This document shows positions 1-5,445 of a stretch of DNA of 8,475 nt, piece after piece (position 1 is the stretch's first letter; each line of letters opens with the position of its first letter). Both the position numbers and the translations under genes were made by a program. The stretch lies in assembly GCA_002439605.1 (NCBI GenBank), contig DJOI01000012.1:1-8475 (forward strand), read 5' to 3'. This DNA is from Candidatus Segatella mututuai (GTDB taxonomy: Bacteria; Bacteroidota; Bacteroidia; Bacteroidales; Bacteroidaceae). Below the pieces are notes generated by a model. It worked only from the letters and a program-made list of their open reading frames with translations. It had not been told where the DNA came from and ran no database searches.

Positions 1-8
1 GAAAAATA

Positions 9-64
9 AAAAAGGTGCATCCTTTGCTACCAGATGATGTGGCGGTGGAAGGATGCACCTTTTT
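9..64 (-). terminator. Intrinsic terminator after the ADP-ribosyltransferase-like gene
   Basis: A perfect 16-bp inverted repeat pairs 9-24 with 49-64. Inside it is a weaker second stem (26-32 with 40-46, one mismatch plus wobbles) around a 7-nt loop at 33-39. Read on the minus strand, the GC-rich arm is followed by a run of seven T and then more T-rich sequence, as in a rho-independent terminator. It lies just past the stop codon at 70-72. The A/T tracts on both sides mean it could also stop transcription from the other direction. It closely resembles the hairpin at 945-994. Confidence 0.9.
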
Positions 65-69
65 ATATC

Positions 70-690
70 TTATGGATTTGGATAATCAGTATTGATTCCT
101 CTTGGTAGGAAGTAACCCTTGATGCAGTTTGGATTGCAGACGCAAATCTGTATGTGGTTCTTTTCTCGGAATCCAGCGTTAGGATAAAGTTCCTTGCCTT
201 CCCAGAAAACTCCTTTTACGGAATCATAAGGATGAGTGTTAGCTTTTGCGTTGATTTTCAAGGCAGTTTGCACAACCGCACAATCTAACTTTCTTATTAA
301 CTTATCGGAAGAACTGCCAATTGTGGTGTTTCGTGGAAGTTGTAAATCAGAATCTGCATAAAGTTCTTTCAGAACACTATACGATACTTTTAATTCCTTT
401 AAGTAGAAACTGTCTGTTAAATCGAAGCAATAGCCCAAATCAATTACAGCTCCAACCACAGCTGGAGTCTGTATCTGTGAGCTTTTTCTCTTTGCAAGTT
501 CGTTTGCCCATTGCCATGCTCGTTCTTCATTATTTTCCCAAAAATAGATACCGCTACCTAACCAATCATAATCATTAGTACTGGCAAGTAGTTCAGTCTT
601 ACCTGCTACAACAGAATCTGCTACGGATTTGTCACATCCATGAAAACCTATGACAAGATTTGATCGTCTTGAATATAATGACTCATCCAT
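70..690 (-). CDS. ADP-ribosyltransferase-like protein, candidate toxin of a two-gene module
   Basis: The protein has 206 residues from the ATG at 690-688, which lies 4 nt after the stop of the upstream 47-residue gene. The frame is open further up to a TTG at 747, but that start has no ribosome site and would overlap the upstream gene, so I reject it. The N-terminal half has the layout of the PARP-type ADP-ribosyltransferase core: GFHGC at 15-19 (His17, the NAD-binding HG motif), then DWLGSGIYFWEN at 42-53 (Tyr49), then an Ala/Trp-rich helix. The C-terminal motif HIQICV at 179-184 falls where PARPs carry the catalytic Glu and has Gln181 instead. Other blocks that look conserved are LDCAVV (135-140), YDSVKGVFWEG (155-165) and the Cys cluster C183/C185/C189. 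There is no signal peptide or membrane segment, so it should be cytoplasmic. What is seen is the H-Y motif pair; the NAD-dependent activity, the target and the toxin role are inferred. It could instead be a phage-defence effector or a catalytically dead relative. Confidence 0.8.
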   Translation of the reverse strand: MDESLYSRRSNLVIGFHGCDKSVADSVVAGKTELLASTNDYDWLGSGIYFWENNEERAWQWANELAKRKSSQIQTPAVVGAVIDLGYCFDLTDSFYLKELKVSYSVLKELYADSDLQLPRNTTIGSSSDKLIRKLDCAVVQTALKINAKANTHPYDSVKGVFWEGKELYPNAGFREKNHIQICVCNPNCIKGYFLPRGINTDYPNP

Positions 691-694
691 AAGT

Positions 695-838
695 TTATCT
701 AAGATGTGGTGCAACTTCTCCGTTTTGCAGCATAATCCCAGCTTCAATTAGGAATTTTTTGGCATTCTCTTTGTTAGCTGTAATTTCTTTTATTACAGCC
801 TGCATTCTTTCTTGTCTTTTGCTGTCAAATAAATCCAT
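695..838 (-). CDS. 47-residue charged protein upstream of the ADP-ribosyltransferase-like gene, candidate antitoxin
   Basis: The start is the ATG at 838-836, because an excellent ribosome site (AAGGAGGTAAATATG on the minus strand) directly precedes it. An upstream in-frame start at 907 would lie over the promoter and is rejected. The product has 47 residues, is rich in Lys, Glu and Arg, and is probably helical through about residue 34. It ends in a motif of the form FLIEAGI-x5-GEVAPHLR. I see no recognised DNA-binding fold, signal peptide or membrane segment. Its TAA is 4 nt before the ATG of the next gene, so the two are almost certainly co-transcribed and probably translationally coupled. 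Small gene first and larger enzyme second is the usual order of type II toxin-antitoxin pairs; the antitoxin role rests only on this order and size. It may instead be a small accessory protein. That it is a gene is well supported by promoter, ribosome site and spacing. Confidence 0.72.
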   Translation of the reverse strand: MDLFDSKRQERMQAVIKEITANKENAKKFLIEAGIMLQNGEVAPHLR

Positions 839-842
839 ATTT

Positions 843-850
843 ACCTCCTT
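843..850 (-). promoter_or_regulatory. Strong Shine-Dalgarno site for the 47-residue protein
   Basis: AAGGAGGT on the minus strand ends 4 nt before the ATG at 838. Bacteroidota genes usually lack such a site and have A-rich leaders instead, as seen before the SusD-like and lipoprotein genes here. Its presence fixes the start codon of the short gene and is atypical of the rest of the window. Confidence 0.8.
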
Positions 851-876
851 ATTTTTAAGGGTTCGACTTTCTGTTG

Positions 877-908
877 CAAAGTTACACTTTTCTTTTGGAA
901 GAAGCAAT
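877..908 (-). promoter_or_regulatory. Bacteroidota-type promoter for the two-gene module
   Basis: On the minus strand, TAACTTTG (877-884) matches the Bacteroidota -7 consensus TAnnTTTG exactly. ATTG (905-908) matches the -33 TTTG element in three of four bases. The spacer of 20 nt lies in the usual range. Transcription would start roughly 7 nt downstream, giving a leader of about 30 nt that carries the Shine-Dalgarno site. I saw no obvious operator palindrome over it. Confidence 0.72.
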
Positions 909-944
909 AAAAACTGAAAAAACTTACTGTTTATGGTAAAAGAA

Positions 945-994
945 AAAGGAGCACCCCTTGTCGCCCGAAGATGGGGTGACAGGGATGCACCTTT
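945..994 (-). terminator. Intrinsic terminator after the C10 protease gene
   Basis: An imperfect two-tier hairpin lies 19 nt past the protease stop codon. The outer stem pairs 945-958 with 981-994. It has one U-U mismatch and one G-U wobble in the minus-strand RNA. The inner stem pairs 960-966 with 974-980, around a 7-nt loop at 967-973. On the minus strand the last arm runs into CCTTTTTCTTTT, a good U-tract. It is a diverged copy of the 9-64 hairpin, with an identical 12-mer GGATGCACCTTT at 983-994 and 51-62. It separates the protease transcript from the promoter of the next module. Confidence 0.85.
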
Positions 995-1013
995 CAGAAT
1001 GTATAATAAAGCC

Positions 1014-2765
1014 TTACTTCACTATCTTTCTTGTCGTGTTGCCTTGCTTCACGATTAATACGCCGTGGGCAGGAACATTGTCGATGTTGAAATCGGAAGT
1101 CTTGGTTTTGTAGACTTCCTGGCCTTGCAAATTGTAGATGTAGGTGTAAGGAGAAGGGATGTTCTGCGACATGGAAACGGCAGCGATGGCAGTTGTGGCA
1201 TCCTGCGCTATTGTCATGGTGCCGTCTGAAGCGACTTTTAGCGTGTACATGATGGCACCACCTACACCACGCAGACATTGATAGGAATTTTCCTTTGTCG
1301 ACTTAGAACCAACAAACACCTTGTAGGTACCAGCAGAGATCGCTTTTAGCTCTGCGTCTTGACTCAGATTGTAGTCAGCTTCCCCATTATCACTATCACC
1401 GAAATTGAAACCACTCAGCATGTCGATATAAGGCGTTTCGGCATCTGTCTCGAAAATCGGGTCGGTATAGAGTTTTCCGCTGCCATCAGTGCCCTGTAGC
1501 ACGATGTCCAGTTTTCCCTCAAACACACGATGGCTGTAATTATAGGCGTTTGTCAGTTTGACATGCAATTCTCTGTTGTTGTCGACATAGAAACTATATC
1601 CGTCAGTAGCCCATTGCGATATGTTTTCTTCGTCAGTGCTTGGGGTCTCCTGTGTCTTGAAACCCAAGACCATGCTTTGTCCTTCGTTGAAGCCCTTGCC
1701 AGAAAAAGAGGTGATGTTAGGCTTGAGGACATCGATGTCATACCATCCATCGCCAGATTTTCCCCATCCCCAGTTGACGTGTACCTTTCCGTCTTCCTGT
1801 ATACCGTCGAGCAAGAAGGCATGGCCACCCTCCACCTCATCGGCACCACAATATAGGATAGGTTGCTTGGCTTCCATTTCCTTGCGTATCATGTCCATCC
1901 ATTCCGCATCGGTATAGAAGTCGCGTTGCAGACAGCTGATGGCCAAAGAGTCGTATCTGAAGTTCTCGGCTAATCCTTTGGCTGCATACCATTCCACAGT
2001 GCCACTACCACCGCTCTGATAATTCATACGACAGGCTGCGCCAGCATCAGCCATCAGTGTGGCAACGGCATCATTCGCATCTTCGGAAAGCAGTCCATAG
2101 CTCGGTTTCATATTGCTCCATTGGTATGTATTGGTTAGATTTCGCAGATAATTCTTCGTGGTGCCCTTTGTGTCATTTTTATCCTTATAGGTAGTTACGG
2201 AATATACACCAGACCCCTTTCCTGTAGCAGGATATTGGTAGTATTTCATAATCTGTGCCATGGCCGTAGCTATGCAACCTGTCGGGGCGGCACTGCCATC
2301 AATTTTCGGGCAAAGATTGTTGAAAGGTGTCTCTTGGCTCCAGTAGGTCGTGATGAAATAGGTAGAGCGTGCGCTTGTCTCTATGTGGCTCGCACGATAA
2401 GAGATTCCTCTGGCTTTCATCCTCTCAAGCGATTTGTTGGCGGCGTTCAGCCACCATTTCATGGCGCAGGGAATATTTGCCACATCAAAGTATTCATCGG
2501 AAATTCCAAGCACAGGCTCCATGCCGTCGTCTTTACTGATGAAAACAACACCTTTTCCCTTGATTCCATAGACATTGACCATGTCTAACGACAGATATTT
2601 CTCCACGACAATCTTGGACAAAGCCTTTTTGACTTCTCCGCTTTGAGAATTTAGGGAGTTGAGCGCTTGCCGTGCTATCGCCTGCATGTCTTGTTCGCTT
2701 CGGTCGTCTGCAAAGCTTGGCAGAGCGAGCAGAGAAGCTATAAAAAGTGTAAGAGTCTTTCTCAT
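1014..2765 (-). CDS. Secreted C10-family cysteine protease (streptopain/interpain-like) with a T9SS-type tail
   Basis: The protein has 583 residues from the ATG at 2765-2763. The frame is open to 2855, but those 30 codons run through the terminator-like hairpin, and a Sec signal peptide (MRKTLTLFIASLLALPSFA, residues 1-19) begins exactly at the chosen start. The prodomain spans about 20-125. The catalytic Cys164 sits in PTGCIATAMAQIMKYY, and His315 in GGHAFLLDG is followed by HVNWGWG (329-335), the oxyanion/active-site region typical of peptidase family C10. A beta-rich accessory region spans about 380-530. The last 42 residues (YNLQGQ at 544-549 to the terminal KIVK) resemble a type IX secretion sorting domain, so it is probably exported through the outer membrane and held at the surface or released. 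All key residues are present, so it should be active after prodomain removal. It lies directly after the uptake operon, which fits a role in making peptides from extracellular protein. A virulence-type role, as for interpain A, is also possible. The protease call is firm; the sorting-domain call is moderate. Confidence 0.93.
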   Translation of the reverse strand: MRKTLTLFIASLLALPSFADDRSEQDMQAIARQALNSLNSQSGEVKKALSKIVVEKYLSLDMVNVYGIKGKGVVFISKDDGMEPVLGISDEYFDVANIPCAMKWWLNAANKSLERMKARGISYRASHIETSARSTYFITTYWSQETPFNNLCPKIDGSAAPTGCIATAMAQIMKYYQYPATGKGSGVYSVTTYKDKNDTKGTTKNYLRNLTNTYQWSNMKPSYGLLSEDANDAVATLMADAGAACRMNYQSGGSGTVEWYAAKGLAENFRYDSLAISCLQRDFYTDAEWMDMIRKEMEAKQPILYCGADEVEGGHAFLLDGIQEDGKVHVNWGWGKSGDGWYDIDVLKPNITSFSGKGFNEGQSMVLGFKTQETPSTDEENISQWATDGYSFYVDNNRELHVKLTNAYNYSHRVFEGKLDIVLQGTDGSGKLYTDPIFETDAETPYIDMLSGFNFGDSDNGEADYNLSQDAELKAISAGTYKVFVGSKSTKENSYQCLRGVGGAIMYTLKVASDGTMTIAQDATTAIAAVSMSQNIPSPYTYIYNLQGQEVYKTKTSDFNIDNVPAHGVLIVKQGNTTRKIVK

Positions 2766-2806
2766 ATATTTCGGTTGTTTTTGGAAATTCATGTTGGCTC
2801 TAAACA

Positions 2807-2839
2807 AGAATGGCGAAGCACTTGTGGCTTCGCCATTCT
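2807..2839 (-). terminator. Hairpin between the uptake operon and the protease gene, probably a leaky terminator
   Basis: A perfect 13-bp stem pairs 2807-2819 with 2827-2839 around a 7-nt loop. It sits 25 nt past the lipoprotein gene's stop codon and about 40 nt before the protease ATG. On the minus strand it is followed only by TGTTTAG, a poor U-tract, so termination is probably partial, or the hairpin may protect the 3' end of the uptake mRNA. I found no TAnnTTTG promoter between it and the protease start, which favours read-through expression of the protease. Confidence 0.7.
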
Positions 2840-2864
2840 CTATAGAATAAAACAAATATTTAGT

Positions 2865-3698
2865 TTACTCGTTGGGAACGAATGTATCGTAAGCAGATGG
2901 TGCGGTAAAGTTACCTGCACTTACATACCACTGCATGACGATCATGCAGTAATAATCGTCGTACATGTAGCTGTTGGCTTGAACCGTTTGGTGAGTGAGC
3001 GCATCAGCACAATAGATGGTTCCATAGCTTGAGTGAGAGAATGGAGTAGCCTGTTCGGGAACTACGAGCTGTGTGATGGTCAATCCGTTGTTATCCTTTC
3101 CCTTTTGGTCGGTCAGGTTGAAGGTCAAGTGCTTGCCTGTAGCCCAAAAGTTCTTGAATCGGAAGAGCTTGGGATTGGCGTCGTTTACCTGCAAGGTGGC
3201 TTCTTGCGAAGCACCAAACAAGCTTGCGCCTATGCCGGTAAAGTTGTAAGTACCCTCGGCAACGGTAGTCCAACTATTGGCAGTGAACTTGGTCGTAGCC
3301 AAGTATTTGCCATTTCCCACAGCAACCACGGCTATTGTGTTGTCGCCAGAAAGGCTCTTGATGGTCTTGTCGATGTTGGCGGCACCTTCGGCGCCCTCGA
3401 GCTTCTCTCCATGTTCCACCACATAGTCCTTGTAGCCTTCCTCACCCAACTCGGCTAAGCGGCTTTCATAGTCGGCTGTTTTCTCTACCAAAAGGTAAGC
3501 ACTCTGTGTGGCACTGTTGGTGGCAATACGAATCTGTGTGTCAACATCCGCGTCGTTAGGCTCTGTGGCAGTATACTGATAAAGAGTAGCTTTAGCTTGG
3601 CTGTCGGAACCGATGTCGGTGCCTTCGTCCTCGGAGCAGGCAGTAAACATGGCTACCGAAACAAGCGCCAAGAATAATCCATAAATATATTTCTTCAT
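2865..3698 (-). CDS. Unnamed two-part surface lipoprotein of the SusC/SusD operon
   Basis: The protein has 277 residues and starts 29 nt after the SusD-like gene's stop, behind an A-rich leader normal for this phylum. Residues 1-21 form a lipoprotein signal with lipobox FTAC (Cys21). The following SEDE acidic stretch resembles the export signal that sends Bacteroidota lipoproteins to the cell surface. Residues about 35-125 look like a beta-sandwich (fibronectin-type) domain interrupted by a helical, Glu-rich insert around 77-102. Residues about 130-277 form a second Gly/aromatic-rich beta domain. I do not recognise a named family. Its position third in the operon matches the SusE/SusF-like or similar accessory binding lipoproteins found after SusC/SusD pairs, so it probably helps capture the substrate, here perhaps peptides. 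No catalytic motif is visible, and it does not resemble a C10 prodomain-type inhibitor. Confidence 0.85.
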   Translation of the reverse strand: MKKYIYGLFLALVSVAMFTACSEDEGTDIGSDSQAKATLYQYTATEPNDADVDTQIRIATNSATQSAYLLVEKTADYESRLAELGEEGYKDYVVEHGEKLEGAEGAANIDKTIKSLSGDNTIAVVAVGNGKYLATTKFTANSWTTVAEGTYNFTGIGASLFGASQEATLQVNDANPKLFRFKNFWATGKHLTFNLTDQKGKDNNGLTITQLVVPEQATPFSHSSYGTIYCADALTHQTVQANSYMYDDYYCMIVMQWYVSAGNFTAPSAYDTFVPNE

Positions 3699-3727
3699 TT
3701 TCTTTTTACTTTAATGGTTTGACATGT

Positions 3728-5425
3728 TTACCATACATACTCAGGTGAGTCGCTTGTAGGCGTGGTCACCATTGGGTTCTGCGTACAGTCTGCATTGTAA
3801 GCACCCTCGCTCTCCACAATCATCAGGGTCATCCACTGTGGCACACCGTCGGTGTTCCAACGAGATTCCTCGCAGTGGTTAGTACCAGCATAGCTACGGA
3901 TGACGCTCTTGCCGAAGCGCTTGATGTCGAGAGTGGCGAAACCCTCACCCCACAGCTCTACACGACGCTGCCACCAAATCTCGTTTTGGAAACCAGTGTT
4001 GCTACTGTTGCCATACTTGTCGTTGATGTGCTTGCCATATACATATTGTGGATCGCGTGTCTTGGCAAAGGCCTCGAGCAACTGCTTGCCACGAGCCTCG
4101 TCCTGCATACCGGCAGCCTCGGCCTCGATAAGTTTCATCTCCTCGACACGCATCAAAGGCACTGACTGGAGGAAGCCCTTGGCTGTGTTGTTGTGTCCCT
4201 CTACGCCATTGGCAGTACGGAACTTCAAGCTAAGCCCACCAGTGCCAGGCCATTTTGCCACATTTGCGGAATATTCGAGCCATGTGGGATAGTCGGAATA
4301 TTCCTTCAGCTTGTTCTCGAGTTCCGTGCCTTTCATGTCGTTGGTAGAGAAGTCTACGAAGCACTTCTTACGGCAGTCGGTGGCAGGGATGGTCTCATAG
4401 AGGTGACGGTCTATCAGCTTGGCATCGCCATAGTTGGCGGCATAACCACAAGCAGAAACGTCCTTGTCTGTGTTGATTTCGAGCGACATCTGCGAGCCCC
4501 AAGAGGTATCGGCGTCATTGCTCTTGATACATGGGTCAGTGTCCTTGTAGGTTACGCAGAACATCCATGCCTCGTTAGGAGTGTTGAAACCAGTCTCACG
4601 GTCGGTATATTCTGCTGAAGACATCACAGAATAACCGGCTTGTGCCTTCTTGGCATATTCTTCAGCCTTGTCCCATTTGCCCATTACGAGGTAGGCACGT
4701 GCCTTCAGACCATAAACGACTGAAACATCAGGAGTAGTCTTGTCTGGACGTTCGTAACCAGCAAGATATTCCTCAGCCTTATCGAGGTCGGAGATAATGA
4801 AATTCCACATTTTCTCGTTGGTAGCACGGGGGTTGTGGTTCATATCAATGCTCTCGTCATCAGAAACGATAGGTACGGTCTCTGCCTGTGGATTCTTGGT
4901 GTAAGTCTCGTTGGCATACATCTGTGCCATATCCTCATAGAAGAAGGCGCGCATGGCGTATGCGATGCCTACACCACTTTTCTGTTCATTCGTAGGATTG
5001 GCACCGCCCATCTTGATGACAGTATTACAATTCTTGATCCACGCATAATATACAGTCCATGGAATTTGACATGCCATATATTGTGGTGTCAACACATCGA
5101 AATAATTGTACCAAACGGTAAACCATCCTGGTGCAACAGCAGCAGGATAAGCGATGTCTTGACCCATCAAGTCGCGCTGAAGCATCTGTGAGGGATAGCC
5201 GAAGTCGAAGTTGTACGAGCTAAGTTCTGACTCGGAAAACATCATAGGTCGTCCATTCATATCGGCTGTGATAGCCGATACGAACTTGTTGAACGAGTTG
5301 GGAGCCGAAGCTGCCTGGTCTATGGTAACGGTGCTGCTCTGTGGGTCTATCTCCTCGATGCAACTTGTCAACGAGGTGACAGCCAAGGCCAGGGCGGCAA
5401 ATGTCATTTTATTTAATTTCATCAT
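3728..5425 (-). CDS. SusD/RagB-family substrate-binding outer-membrane lipoprotein
   Basis: The protein has 565 residues, the usual SusD size. The signal sequence ends in lipobox LTSC (Cys22) and is followed by an acidic IEEID stretch, consistent with display on the cell surface. The N-terminal SusD-like half includes helical TPR-type repeats at about 150-260 (for example GIAYAMRAFFYEDMAQMY and DLDKAEEYL followed by KARAYLVMGKWDKAEEYAKKA). The C-terminal half contains the hallmark segment WWQRRVELWGEGFATLDIKR (484-503). SusD proteins form the lid over the SusC barrel and bind the ligand before TonB-driven import. The start is the first of two adjacent ATGs, 20 nt after the SusC stop, so the two are co-transcribed. 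The true ligand cannot be read from the sequence; the neighbouring protease suggests peptides, as in RagB, rather than a glycan. The family call is firm. Confidence 0.96.
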   Translation of the reverse strand: MMKLNKMTFAALALAVTSLTSCIEEIDPQSSTVTIDQAASAPNSFNKFVSAITADMNGRPMMFSESELSSYNFDFGYPSQMLQRDLMGQDIAYPAAVAPGWFTVWYNYFDVLTPQYMACQIPWTVYYAWIKNCNTVIKMGGANPTNEQKSGVGIAYAMRAFFYEDMAQMYANETYTKNPQAETVPIVSDDESIDMNHNPRATNEKMWNFIISDLDKAEEYLAGYERPDKTTPDVSVVYGLKARAYLVMGKWDKAEEYAKKAQAGYSVMSSAEYTDRETGFNTPNEAWMFCVTYKDTDPCIKSNDADTSWGSQMSLEINTDKDVSACGYAANYGDAKLIDRHLYETIPATDCRKKCFVDFSTNDMKGTELENKLKEYSDYPTWLEYSANVAKWPGTGGLSLKFRTANGVEGHNNTAKGFLQSVPLMRVEEMKLIEAEAAGMQDEARGKQLLEAFAKTRDPQYVYGKHINDKYGNSSNTGFQNEIWWQRRVELWGEGFATLDIKRFGKSVIRSYAGTNHCEESRWNTDGVPQWMTLMIVESEGAYNADCTQNPMVTTPTSDSPEYVW

Positions 5426-5445
5426 AGTTTCGTCTTTTAATGTTT

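Noticed and set aside
691..747. TTG start for the ADP-ribosyltransferase-like gene
   Set aside because: It is a rare start codon without a ribosome site and overlaps the upstream gene; the ATG at 690 is placed ideally after the upstream stop.
839..907. Upstream extension of the 47-residue protein to 907
   Set aside because: It would cover the promoter and the Shine-Dalgarno site, and its sequence looks non-coding.
1..1000. The repeated hairpins as insertion-sequence ends or attachment sites
   Set aside because: There is no transposase, integrase or target duplication in view, and both copies sit where terminators belong with U-tracts on the transcribed strand.
1530..1856. Plus-strand frames of 60-140 residues opposite the protease, lipoprotein, SusD and SusC genes
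   Set aside because: They lie antisense to well-supported genes, have no ribosome site or promoter, and show no recognisable domain; they are frame shadows.
2766..2855. Thirty-residue N-terminal extension of the protease
   Set aside because: It is translated from the hairpin region and would place a Sec signal peptide in the middle of the protein; the ATG at 2765 gives a normal signal peptide.
2865..3698. Lipoprotein as a dedicated inhibitor of the adjacent C10 protease
   Set aside because: Known C10 inhibitors such as Spi resemble the protease prodomain. This protein is larger, two-part and lipidated, with no visible similarity to the prodomain.
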